A stretch of 64,000 nucleotides of DNA from Bacteroidia bacterium (GCA_030430205.1 JAUIGE010000010.1:1-64000), one strand, 5' to 3'. Numbered from the stretch's first letter, positions 55,102 to 63,717 are shown. Notes: generated by a model not told the origin, from the letters alone. Program-made: numbers and translations.

Positions 55102-56121
55102 TTAAATGGAAGGTTGAATTTTTCGGATGCCTACGAAGATAGCACTTAGCAGGATGAGTGCTGCAATAATTGCGTTGGAATCCATGATCAGGCGCAGGGG
55201 CGTCATGAAAAAGAGGCCTCCCAGGACGATGGACAGGCCAAAGGCCCAGGCGACTCCCATGGCGGGATTCAGCCGAAAACGGCGGATGAGGAGCCGCGCC
55301 GTGGGCGGCAGGGTAGATTGCAGGAGAAAAACGCCTGCCAGGAGCGCCCATAGGCTATTTTTAAAAATAGTCAAAAGGGGCAGGCTGAGCATCAACGCCC
55401 AGAGGGTGTAGCGCCTCAGGCCGATTTTATCGGCCAGAAAGCCGCCCGCCAGTTTGCCCGACATGGCGGCAATGCCGATCATAAAAAGCACTTCGTGCTG
55501 GTTTTCGTGCAGGTATTGAAAGCTGTTCCAGACAGCAGACCGGAAGCTGATCACTGTCAGCAACAGGATCATCAGGAGATCGTGGTTTTCCAGCTGATGG
55601 CTGTCTGCGGAAGCCTGCATCTTAGGCAGGCCACTGGAGTAGCTCAGGCTGCGTGAAAGCAGCAACAACAGCAGCGCCAAAGCGCCGCAATATATGCCGA
55701 CAGGCATCTCTGCCACGGCAAAGTAGCCGCCCAGCACCAGGCCCAATATGCCCGGAGAAGCAAAAATCCCCAGCTCACGCGCTTTTTCGCTGCCGTTTTG
55801 GCTCTCATTTCCGCCTACGACGTGGATGATCGCCGAGGCGATACCTATCGCCAATATGGCGAGGCGGTAGTCAAGAGCGAATGTCAGCAAAGCTGCAATA
55901 TGCAGCAGATAGGCTGCTGTCAGCAGCTGCCGGGGGTGATACCGCTGGCGGATCAGCGCCGCCACAGGCAATTGCCCTCCAAAGGCGAGCAGGTTATAGA
56001 TGAGCACACTCATCCCCAGATCGAGCTCGGAGAGCTCAAAGCGGAAAAGACTGGCCAGCAGGTAGCCTGCGATGCAGTCATTCAGCCCGTGGCCTGAAGC
56101 GAGAAGGATGAGTTTTTTCAT
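55102..56121 (-). CDS. Major facilitator superfamily-like transporter
   Basis: 339 residues from ATG 56121; the open frame continues upstream only through the palindromic element at 56156-56430. About ten to eleven membrane segments are visible, with GHGLNDCIAGYLLASLF at the start and an MFS-like loop KLAGGFLADKIGLRRYTLW (about 236-254). It is short for an MFS protein (usually around 400), possibly lacking one or two helices. Substrate unknown. Confidence 0.75.
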   Translation of the reverse strand: MKKLILLASGHGLNDCIAGYLLASLFRFELSELDLGMSVLIYNLLAFGGQLPVAALIRQRYHPRQLLTAAYLLHIAALLTFALDYRLAILAIGIASAIIHVVGGNESQNGSEKARELGIFASPGILGLVLGGYFAVAEMPVGIYCGALALLLLLLSRSLSYSSGLPKMQASADSHQLENHDLLMILLLTVISFRSAVWNSFQYLHENQHEVLFMIGIAAMSGKLAGGFLADKIGLRRYTLWALMLSLPLLTIFKNSLWALLAGVFLLQSTLPPTARLLIRRFRLNPAMGVAWAFGLSIVLGGLFFMTPLRLIMDSNAIIAALILLSAIFVGIRKIQPSI

Positions 56122-56155
56122 CCTATGAAAATAGGGATTTTTTAAATTGGGTTTC

Positions 56156-56430
56156 TTCAGTACAGGACAATTTTTCAGGCAAGCCTCCAAAAGTCCCGAA
56201 GGGACGCTATATGCAGCATGGGGCGAAGCCCCATGAAGGTGAACGACTCCCATAGAAGTCCTGAAAGGACGACATATCTTAAAACGCCATACCCAATATA
56301 TCGCCCTTTCAGGGCTTTAATGCCTGGTCTTAATCGAATGATCGGGCTTTGCCCGATCCTGGAATATGACGTCCCTTCGGGACTTTTGGGGTGTTCATCA
56401 TTCATAGGTTTCATTTTTTGTCCTGTACTT
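56156..56430. mobile_element. MITE-like element with six nested hairpins, copy 1
   Basis: Terminal inverted repeats GTACAGGACAA (56160-56170) and TTGTCCTGTAC (56418-56428) are flanked by the direct repeat AATTGGGTTTC (56145-56155 and 56431-56441). Inside lie six hairpins at 56193-56205, 56217-56235, 56258-56270, 56303-56315, 56341-56357 and 56371-56383. The first pairs with the sixth, the second with the fifth and the third with the fourth as larger inverted repeats. The same order of six hairpins recurs at 63538-63717. No gene is encoded; with member C of another family it accounts for most of the 668-base gap. Confidence 0.8.
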
Positions 56431-56628
56431 AATTGGGTTTCATGTTCTTGAATGGAAGAGTGCTGTATATCATATTGTCGTTTTTGAACAATCTGGAAGT
56501 GCATTGCCTTCATGTCCTGGAGCGGAAAGGCGATCCGGGCTCTCCAAAACACAAGCGCAAGGCGCTTTATTTCACAATTTATTATTTAATCAACCCTTAG
56601 GACGACAATTTGGGATACACCTAAAATA

Positions 56629-56704
56629 AAGAGTGGACGCAGATTTTCGTTCTAGCTCAAACATAGTCTTATCATAAAAATCAGCCTTATCAGCGTCCAC
56701 TCTT
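56629..56704. repeat. GACGCWGATTT inverted-repeat family, member C
   Basis: Perfect 12-base ends AAGAGTGGACGC (56629-56640) and GCGTCCACTCTT (56693-56704). The left end is nearly identical to that of member B. It lies 85 bases before the flavoprotein gene at 56790. Confidence 0.75.
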
Positions 56705-56789
56705 CATCTCCTCCAAATGAGCCCCAGGCTTGCAACTTCCCCCCACTTTGCCTTACTTCATTTTTTCAAAAAAATCAACCCTCCTCCTC

Positions 56790-58424
56790 ATGAAACATCA
56801 GACCGACATATTGATCATTGGTGGCGGTTTGGCCGGTATCACGGCCGCTATGGAGCTGCTGGCCTCGGGCAAGCGTGTCACCATCGTGGATCGGGATAGC
56901 GAAGCCAACTTCGGCGGCCTGGCCAAATGGGCCTTTGGCGGGATGTTTTTTGTCAATACCAAACACCAGCGCAAGCGAGGCATCAGGGACAGCACGGAGC
57001 TGGCGATGAAGGATTGGTTCAGCTTTGCGGAGTTTGAAGAAGACGAGGTCTGGGGTAAAAAATGGGCTGAGCAATACATCCACATGAGCACCCCTCATGC
57101 CTATGAATGGCTGAAAGCCAAAGGCTTAGGCTTTTTCCCTGTCATCAACTGGGTGGAGCGCGGGCTGTTTCAACCCGGCAATTCCGTGCCGCGCTTTCAC
57201 ATGGTATGGGGCACGGGCTGGGAATTGACTTATAAGCTCATTGGTCAGCTAAAAGCCCATCCACAGGCGCAAAAACTCAACTTGCTGTTTGGGCATAGGG
57301 TGGATGAAATCATCAGTGAAAATCAACTTATTAAAGGCGTCAGGGGCAAGCTGGAAGCAGATGGAAAGCCTTTTGAAATAGCAGCGGAAGTGCTGGTCGT
57401 AGCCACAGGCGGCATCAATGGCAGCATTGAGCGGGTCAAAAAAAACTGGGATACAAAATCCTTTGGCACGCCTCCCGAAACCATCCTCAATGGCGCACAT
57501 CCCTTCGCCATCGGCGACCTGCATGATGCCTGCGAAGCCATCAACGGCCATGTCGTCAACCTGGAAAAGCAATGGAATTATGCCGCCGGCATACGCCATC
57601 ATACGCCCCGCAAAAAGGATCACGGCTTAAGCCTTGTCCCTTGCAAATCAGCCCTTTGGCTGAATTACGAAGGCAAACGCATGGGGCCTGTGCCCCTGAT
57701 CACCGCCTATGACACGCGCTACCTGGTGGAGCGCATCTGCCAGGAACCCGTCAAGTACAGTTGGCAATTGCTCAACCGGAAGATCGCCTACAAGGAATTC
57801 GCCATTTCAGGCTCTGAGTCCAATCCGCTCTTTCGCGATAAAAAGTTTCTGCCTTTTATCTACCAAACGCTGGTGACAGGCAACCAAAAGCTGGTCAGTG
57901 ATGTCATTGATCGCTGCGAAGATGTAGTCGTGGCTTATTCCATGGAGGAATTGGTGGAAAGAATGAATGAACTCACAGGCGAAGGCCATGTCAAACTCGA
58001 AAATATGCAGGAAGCCGTCGGCTTATATGATGCCGAGATAGATCGAGGCCCTCAATTCTTTAATGACGAGCAGCTCAAACGCATCGCACACGCCCGCGAG
58101 TATAGCGGCGATCGCACGCGCACCTGCAAGTTCCAGAAGATCAACGATCCCAAAGCAATGCCTCTGATCGCTATCCGCGAATTTATCCTTTCCCGCAAGA
58201 GCCTGGGCGGCATACAGACCGACCTGGATTGCCGCGTGCTTACGCGCCCTGACGCCTCCGGCAGGCAGGAGGCCATAGAGGGGCTGTATGCCATCGGTGA
58301 AGCCGCAGGCTTTGGAGGCGGCGGCATGCACGGCAGGCGCTCATTGGAAGGCACCTTCCTCGGGGGTTGCGTCATCACAGGCCGCGTAGCGGCCAGGGCC
58401 ATTTTGGGACAAAAACTTATGTGA
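56790..58424 (+). CDS. FAD-binding dehydrogenase (COG3573 / 3-ketosteroid dehydrogenase-like)
   Basis: 544 residues from ATG 56790, the start just before the FAD loop. The dinucleotide site is ILIIGGGLAGITAAMELL followed by VTIVDRD. The C-terminal flavin cap reads GLYAIGEAAGFGGGGMHGRR then SLEGTFLGGCVITGR, typical of the fumarate reductase/KSTD flavoprotein superfamily. The family is annotated as predicted oxidoreductase and the substrate is not known. It leads a run of three plus-strand genes with a monooxygenase-like flavoprotein 54 bases downstream. Confidence 0.9.
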   Translation: MKHQTDILIIGGGLAGITAAMELLASGKRVTIVDRDSEANFGGLAKWAFGGMFFVNTKHQRKRGIRDSTELAMKDWFSFAEFEEDEVWGKKWAEQYIHMSTPHAYEWLKAKGLGFFPVINWVERGLFQPGNSVPRFHMVWGTGWELTYKLIGQLKAHPQAQKLNLLFGHRVDEIISENQLIKGVRGKLEADGKPFEIAAEVLVVATGGINGSIERVKKNWDTKSFGTPPETILNGAHPFAIGDLHDACEAINGHVVNLEKQWNYAAGIRHHTPRKKDHGLSLVPCKSALWLNYEGKRMGPVPLITAYDTRYLVERICQEPVKYSWQLLNRKIAYKEFAISGSESNPLFRDKKFLPFIYQTLVTGNQKLVSDVIDRCEDVVVAYSMEELVERMNELTGEGHVKLENMQEAVGLYDAEIDRGPQFFNDEQLKRIAHAREYSGDRTRTCKFQKINDPKAMPLIAIREFILSRKSLGGIQTDLDCRVLTRPDASGRQEAIEGLYAIGEAAGFGGGGMHGRRSLEGTFLGGCVITGRVAARAILGQKLM

Positions 58425-58478
58425 GGCAAAAAGTAACTATACCCCCTGAAAAGCGACAAGTAAAAGGAATCACAATTC

Positions 58479-59618
58479 ATGCAAAGAACAAACATACAAA
58501 ACCTCATTATAGGCGCAGGTCCGGCAGGACTGGCCGTCGCGGGTCGCTTGCAGCAGCAAAGCATCCCTTTCGAGATCGTCGAAAAAACAGATAAGATCGC
58601 CTGGTCATGGCACAACCATTACGACCGGCTGCTGCTGCACACCGTCAAGCAATTTTCGCATTTGCCGGGCATGCAATTTCCGGAAGAATACCCGCTTTAC
58701 GTCCCCAAAGACGAGCTGGCGCGCTATTATGAAAATTATGCGAAGCGCTTTAAAATCCATCCCCACTTCAACTCTGCCGTTACTTCCGTCAAAAAGGAAA
58801 ATGACAAATGGGCTGTCGATACAGAGGATGGCAGGCATTTTCTGGCCGATCATGTGGTCATCGCCTCTGGTGTCAACCGCGTACCTTTCTCCCCCAGCTG
58901 GCCTGGCCAGGATGCCTTTACTGGTGCTATTTCGCATAGCCGCGATTATAAAAATCCATCGCCTTTTGCAGGCAAAAAGGTTTTGGTCATCGGTATGGGA
59001 AATACCGGCGCTGAGCTTGCTCTGGACCTGGCCGAGCAGGGCATAGATGTCTCTGTCTCGGTAAGGAGCCCGGTCACGGTGGTGCCCCGCGATGTAGGCG
59101 GTCGCCCGGTACAGGTCACAGCCAAAAAACTGGAAAAGTTGCCCTTTGGGCTGGGAGATTGGCTGGGAACCCAGGTGCGAAAAATCGTCATCGGCAATTT
59201 GTCAAAATACGGCCTCCCCATGTCCAACGTACATCCAGCCGTACAACTCCGCCAAACAGGCAAAACGCCTGTCATAGACCTGGGCACCGTCGCCATGATC
59301 AAACAAGGCAAGATCAAAATCCTGCCGGATGTCAAAAGCTTCCAGGCCTCCGGCCTCACCTTTGTCAATGGCCAAAGCCATGATTTCGATGCCGTCATCC
59401 TCGCCACGGGCTACCGGGCGCAACTCCACGACTTCGTCGAGAACATAGATAGCCTCCTGGATACCTACCAGGTGCCCAAAGCGCCTGTGGCGCAGGGGGA
59501 CCACCGGGGACTCTACTTTGTCGGCTTCGACAACTATAAGCTGGGAGGGATTTTGGGAACAATCTATTCCGATTCGGGCATTGTGGTGGATGATATTGCT
59601 AATAGGACTTATCGGTAA
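58479..59618 (+). CDS. Flavin-containing monooxygenase-like NAD(P)/FAD oxidoreductase
   Basis: 379 residues. FAD loop LIIGAGPAGLAVAGRL (about 9-24), the FMO/BVMO-type motif FTGAISHSRDYK (about 147-158), a second nucleotide loop VLVIGMGNTGAELALDLA (about 169-186) for NADPH, and the terminal ATGYR. It resembles YUCCA-type and small FMO enzymes that oxygenate nitrogen, sulfur or ketones. It is compact, without a long C-terminal extension. It is three bases from the next gene. Confidence 0.9.
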   Translation: MQRTNIQNLIIGAGPAGLAVAGRLQQQSIPFEIVEKTDKIAWSWHNHYDRLLLHTVKQFSHLPGMQFPEEYPLYVPKDELARYYENYAKRFKIHPHFNSAVTSVKKENDKWAVDTEDGRHFLADHVVIASGVNRVPFSPSWPGQDAFTGAISHSRDYKNPSPFAGKKVLVIGMGNTGAELALDLAEQGIDVSVSVRSPVTVVPRDVGGRPVQVTAKKLEKLPFGLGDWLGTQVRKIVIGNLSKYGLPMSNVHPAVQLRQTGKTPVIDLGTVAMIKQGKIKILPDVKSFQASGLTFVNGQSHDFDAVILATGYRAQLHDFVENIDSLLDTYQVPKAPVAQGDHRGLYFVGFDNYKLGGILGTIYSDSGIVVDDIANRTYR

Positions 59619-59621
59619 TGC

Positions 59622-60311
59622 ATGCCAGACAAAAAACCCGCTTTCAAACGCCCCTCCAAAAAACACCAGCCCAAAGGGCTGGAAATCATCTATGAAGACC
59701 ACGATCTGATCGTGGTAAATAAGGCCCAGGGCCTCCTGACAGTCTCCACAGAGCGCGAAAAGGAAAAAACCGCTTTTTTCCTCCTCAACGACTACGTCAA
59801 AAAAGGAAACTCCAAATCCCGCAACAGGGTATTTATTGTCCATCGCCTGGATCGGGAGACTTCCGGTCTGCTGGTTTTTGCAAAAAACGAAGAGACCAAA
59901 TACTACCTGCAGGATGCCTGGCCATCATTTAGCAAAACATATATAGCCCTTGTTGAGGGGAAATTGGCAGAAAAAGAAGGTATCATCACTTCGTATTTGG
60001 CAGAAAACAAAGCGCATCGCGTCTATTCTGTCCATGATCCGGAAAAAGGCAGATTTTCCAAAACTGGCTATAAGGTCCTCAGGGAATTTCGGAATAGCAG
60101 CTTGCTCGAAATCACCCTTTTTACGGGTCGTAAAAACCAGATCCGCGTGCATTTCGCTGAAATGGGACATCCCGTAGTCGGAGATAAAATGTATGGGAAT
60201 AAAGCAGAAAAAGGGAAAAAGAGGCTTGCCTTGCATGCTTTGTCGCTAAGGCTTGTTCATCCACTGAACATGAAAGAGATGCTTTTTGAGACGGTAGCTC
60301 CGAAATTTTAG
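59622..60311 (+). CDS. RluA-family pseudouridine synthase
   Basis: 229 residues. The catalytic motif HRLDRETSGLLVFAKN (about 70-85) contains the nucleophilic Asp; IYEDHDLIVVNKAQGLL and GRKNQIRVHFAEMGHPVVGD are the other conserved RluA blocks. There is no S4 domain. It isomerises uridine in rRNA or tRNA; the site cannot be told from sequence. It begins three bases after the monooxygenase stop. Confidence 0.93.
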   Translation: MPDKKPAFKRPSKKHQPKGLEIIYEDHDLIVVNKAQGLLTVSTEREKEKTAFFLLNDYVKKGNSKSRNRVFIVHRLDRETSGLLVFAKNEETKYYLQDAWPSFSKTYIALVEGKLAEKEGIITSYLAENKAHRVYSVHDPEKGRFSKTGYKVLREFRNSSLLEITLFTGRKNQIRVHFAEMGHPVVGDKMYGNKAEKGKKRLALHALSLRLVHPLNMKEMLFETVAPKF

Positions 60312-60360
60312 CGGATAAAAACCATCCATGCCCAGGCTTTCAGCCTGCTGAGTTCGGTCG

Positions 60361-60585
60361 GCAGTAGGAACTGCGGGAGTTCGGTCGGCAGTAGGAACTG
60401 CGGGAGTTCGGTCGGAACTGCCTCCCAGCTATTTAGATGATGGTCGTCAAAAACGACCAGAAACTACAATTGACTCCACATGAGCCGAAGGCTCCAATCC
60501 CAACGATGGGAGGCATTTCCGAATGCCGACCTAATTCCCCGGCATTTCCGAATGCCGACCGAACTCCCCGGCATTTCCGAATGCC
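60361..60585. repeat. REP-like tandem arrays in opposite orientation (copy 2)
   Basis: Array 1 has two exact 27-base units (60361-60387, 60388-60414) plus a deleted third, each with a GCAGT/ACTGC hairpin. Array 2 has three 29-base units starting at 60512, 60541 and 60570, each with a GGCATT/AATGCC hairpin. Reversed, array 2 shares GGGAGTTCGGTCGGCA with array 1, so the arrays are inverted copies of one family. Between them lie a TGGTCGT/ACGACCA hairpin (60441-60459) and GAGCC/GGCTC (60482-60494). The rest of the gap, to 60829, is AT-rich upstream region of the porin gene with no clear gene. Confidence 0.85.
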
Positions 60586-60829
60586 GACCCAGCCCTCAAT
60601 ATTTCTTCAATGTTAAGAAATATGGCACCCTTGCCATCCTATCTGGAGAAGAGAAAAATTTCATTTTTCACATAAAAAACTGATTTACAGCCAATTGTCG
60701 TTTTTTCTATAAAAAACCCTGCTTAACAATCCCTTTAAACGAATTAACCATTAATTAACATGAGAGCAATCTTAACTTCAATTTACGCTGCGTTCTTGCG
60801 GGCATAATTTGAAGATCTTAATTATTGTT

Positions 60830-62044
60830 ATGACAAGATTTATTTACAGCAGCATTTCTTTCACTTTCTTCCTTCTGGTTTTGGTGCTTTCTTCAGTCGC
60901 CCAAAGCAATGATCAGGGAAGCGTTGGGGGAAAATTTGGGAAGGGATTACAATTTACCACAGCAGACGAAAGCCTGCACCTCAAATTTGAGGCGCGTTTC
61001 CAGACCCTTTTCGAAGGAAATTATGATCTGAATGCAACAGAAGATGCTTTTCTCACAGACTTCAGCATCCGCCGTGCCCGCCTGAAATTTTCAGGCTATA
61101 CTTTCAATCCAGGTATTGAATACAAAATCGAGCTGGGATTGAGTAATAGAGACCTCCAGGTCACTGGCAAGGATTCAGACTATACCAATATGATACTGGA
61201 CGCATACCTCAAATTCAAAATAGCCAGAAACCTCAAACTCAGGGTGGGCCAGTTCAAAATGCCTGGCAACCGGGAGCGCGTGGTATCATCCGGCAGTCTG
61301 CAGTTGGTAGATCGCTCGATCGTCAACAGCAGGTTTAACCTGGATCGCGATGCGGGTATCATGCTGGAGCATAAGATGGTCATCAACAAAGCCGTCATCA
61401 AGGAGCAATTTGCCATCTCTACCGGCGAAGGTCGCAACCGCCTCGGCAACGATAATGGCCTGATGTATGGAGGCCGCGTTGAATTTCTGCCTATGGGAGA
61501 GTTTGCAAGCAAAGGCGATTATGTGATGTCTGCCATTGAGAGAGAAGCAAGCCCTAAGCTAGCCCTTGGCTTTTCCGCTTCCTATAATGACAATGCCCAG
61601 CGCAGCCGCGGGCAGGGAGGTTCTTACCTCTATGAGACAAGAGATCTTGTCACACTCAATGCCGATTTGATGTTTAAATGGCAGGGCCTGTCTGTATATG
61701 GAGAGTTCGGAGAGCGCATGACAGACTCACCTGTCACAACCAATACAGAAGGTACTGATACCGAATATGTTTATGCCGGACGGGGTTACAATGCCCAGGC
61801 GGGTTATATGTTCAAAAATAACTGGGAGGTTGCTGCGCGTTATTCTACGCTTCAGCCCAATGAGAAAATCGCCTCCTTTACCGATCCCCGCACCGATTAT
61901 ACCATCGGTGTATCCAAATTTATCGTGGGTCACAACCTGAAAATACAGGCTGACCTGACTTATTCTGAAACTAATCCTTTGGTGGTCACACGTACCGCAT
62001 CCAACAATATGGTGATGCGCATCACGACAAACCTAAACTTCTAA
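60830..62044 (+). CDS. Phosphate-selective porin O/P-family outer-membrane protein
   Basis: 404 residues from ATG 60830; a TTG seven codons earlier is in frame but precedes the signal peptide. The signal peptide ends VLSSVAQ. The mature protein is a beta-barrel of the OprO/OprP family: FSIRRARLKFSGYTFNPG and YKIELGLSN (about 75-105), RVGQFKMPGNRERVVSSG, and alternating strands to the end NNMVMRITTNLNF with a terminal Phe. It passes anions, typically phosphate, and is three bases from a Na/Pi symporter gene. Confidence 0.92.
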   Translation: MTRFIYSSISFTFFLLVLVLSSVAQSNDQGSVGGKFGKGLQFTTADESLHLKFEARFQTLFEGNYDLNATEDAFLTDFSIRRARLKFSGYTFNPGIEYKIELGLSNRDLQVTGKDSDYTNMILDAYLKFKIARNLKLRVGQFKMPGNRERVVSSGSLQLVDRSIVNSRFNLDRDAGIMLEHKMVINKAVIKEQFAISTGEGRNRLGNDNGLMYGGRVEFLPMGEFASKGDYVMSAIEREASPKLALGFSASYNDNAQRSRGQGGSYLYETRDLVTLNADLMFKWQGLSVYGEFGERMTDSPVTTNTEGTDTEYVYAGRGYNAQAGYMFKNNWEVAARYSTLQPNEKIASFTDPRTDYTIGVSKFIVGHNLKIQADLTYSETNPLVVTRTASNNMVMRITTNLNF

Positions 62045-62047
62045 ACC

Positions 62048-63382
62048 ATGCAAAACGCACATACCTCTATAGAGGCAAATCCAAAAAATCCAAAATCCTT
62101 TGCACAGAAGGCAAGCGAAGTCTTGCTCCTGCTCGGGATCATCTACGTCTTCCTGGTTTCTCTTGAACTCATGGGAGCTTCTTTCAAGCTTTTCGGAAAA
62201 GACTTTGCTGAGAGCCTCGTGGCCTCTACCAGCAATCCATTTATTGGCCTGTTTATCGGAATCCTGGCCACAGCGATCATCCAAAGCTCATCTACTACGA
62301 CTTCGATAGTGGTAGCCATCGTGGCATCTGGTGCCTATGGGGCCGGAGCAGGTCCTGAGACCATCTCTCTGGCAGTTTTTATCATCATGGGCGCCAATAT
62401 CGGCACCTCTGTGACGAGTACCATTGTCTCTCTGGGACATATCAGAAAGCGGGAAGAATTTCAGCGGGCAATCGCAGGAGCTACCGTACATGATTTTTTT
62501 AACATCATCACCGTGATCCTCCTTTTCCCATTGGAGTTGATGTTTGGCATCCTCAGCAAGCCAGCAGCTTACCTGGCCAACCTGCTTTTCGTAGGAGGTG
62601 GATCAGGCGGTTTTCTGGATGCCATGAAGTTTGTTAAACATTCGGTTAAGCCTGCATCCAGCGGGATCATTGATGGGACAGAAGCCATCTTTGGTGCCGG
62701 TACAGTCATCGTACCGATTGTTACCACCCTGGTAGCTTTTGCTATCCTGTTTTTTGCCCTGAATGGCCTGACATGGAGCCTCAAGCGCCTGCTGATCGGA
62801 AAGATCCAGCACAAAGTGGATAAAATCCTTTTTGGCAGCACCCTGAAAGCCCTCGGTTGGGGTACCGGTATCACAACCCTCGTACAGTCCAGCTCTGTCA
62901 CTACATCGCTGACCGTGCCGCTTGTAGCTACCGGAAAGGTTTCTCTGGAAAAGGTTTTCCCCTTCCTCATGGGTGCCAATATAGGTACTACCACGACTGC
63001 TTTGATTGCGGCCATCGTCAGTACCACTGCTGCTAACCCCATCGCCGGCCTGGCGATCGCCTTCTGCCACCTACTCTTCAACCTGATCGGCGTTTTTGTG
63101 ATCTATCCTATCCCTCAGATCAGAAAAATTCCTATCAACCTGGCATCAGGTCTGGGAAGACTTACTACCAAAAACAGGCTGTACGGAATCGGATATGTGG
63201 TTACCACCTTCTTTATCCTTCCTTTTATCCTGATCCTGGGCACACAAGGCTTTAACTCTGACTCTGAGAAAAGCGTAGATGCCGCAGCAAAGGAAGCCCC
63301 AGCCAAAACAGAAATCATCAAGGCACAATCCGCCATTGAAGATCCCCTAAAAGAGGAGAATACAACGGTCCTGACTTTTTAA
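62048..63382 (+). CDS. Na/Pi cotransporter family protein (NptA-like)
   Basis: 444 residues with about nine to ten membrane segments. The duplicated signature QSSSTTTSIV (about 78) and QSSSVTTSLTVP (about 285) with the two GANIGTxxT motifs is diagnostic of the type II Na-dependent phosphate transporter family. The PhoU-like C-terminal domain of some homologues is absent; a short charged tail follows instead. It forms a two-gene phosphate-uptake unit with the porin and is followed by a strong terminator. Confidence 0.94.
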   Translation: MQNAHTSIEANPKNPKSFAQKASEVLLLLGIIYVFLVSLELMGASFKLFGKDFAESLVASTSNPFIGLFIGILATAIIQSSSTTTSIVVAIVASGAYGAGAGPETISLAVFIIMGANIGTSVTSTIVSLGHIRKREEFQRAIAGATVHDFFNIITVILLFPLELMFGILSKPAAYLANLLFVGGGSGGFLDAMKFVKHSVKPASSGIIDGTEAIFGAGTVIVPIVTTLVAFAILFFALNGLTWSLKRLLIGKIQHKVDKILFGSTLKALGWGTGITTLVQSSSVTTSLTVPLVATGKVSLEKVFPFLMGANIGTTTTALIAAIVSTTAANPIAGLAIAFCHLLFNLIGVFVIYPIPQIRKIPINLASGLGRLTTKNRLYGIGYVVTTFFILPFILILGTQGFNSDSEKSVDAAAKEAPAKTEIIKAQSAIEDPLKEENTTVLTF

Positions 63383-63417
63383 TCAGAGCTGAATTCCATT
63401 CTCTTTTCATACAAAAT

Positions 63418-63453
63418 CCCCTCTTCAGCAGTGAAGAGGGGATTTTTGCTTTT
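63418..63453 (+). terminator. Rho-independent terminator of the phosphate-uptake operon
   Basis: A perfect 10-bp stem (CCCCTCTTCA with TGAAGAGGGG, loop GCAG, 63418-63441) followed by ATTTTTGCTTTT. It lies 36 bases after the NptA-like stop codon. Confidence 0.93.
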
Positions 63454-63537
63454 AAGTAAAGCTTTAAAAATAAGGTTTCGATTTTCTGCACGCTTTATCG
63501 GCAAGAATGAAAACCACTTTTTTTAGCAGTTCCCAAA

Positions 63538-63717
63538 GCCCCAAAGGGGCGACAGATATCAACACAGGGCAACGCCCTGTGACAAAAAGGTCCCGCATAG
63601 TAGCCCTGCAAGGGCGACATAGCTAATACTTCGCCCTTGCAGGGCTCTCACGATTTATCGGGGGGCTGACTACCATAGGGCTTTGCCCTATGTTGATATA
63701 TATCGCCCCTTCGGGGC
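63538..63717. repeat. Six-hairpin nested palindromic element, copy 2
   Basis: Hairpins at 63538-63550, 63563-63581, 63603-63615, 63633-63645, 63674-63692 and 63705-63717 follow the same order and have the same loops as the element at 56193-56383, but with different, still complementary, stem bases. The outer hairpins again pair with each other as larger inverted repeats. It takes up half of the 398-base gap; the rest holds the operon terminator and nothing else I can see. Confidence 0.85.

Noticed and set aside
56122-56253. 44-residue extension of the MFS protein
   Set aside because: It would translate the terminal part of the palindromic element; ATG 56121 begins directly with the first membrane segment.
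60361-60585. CRISPR array
   Set aside because: Units are directly adjacent 27- or 29-base tandem repeats without unique spacers, and each unit is a hairpin of the REP-like family; no cas genes are nearby.
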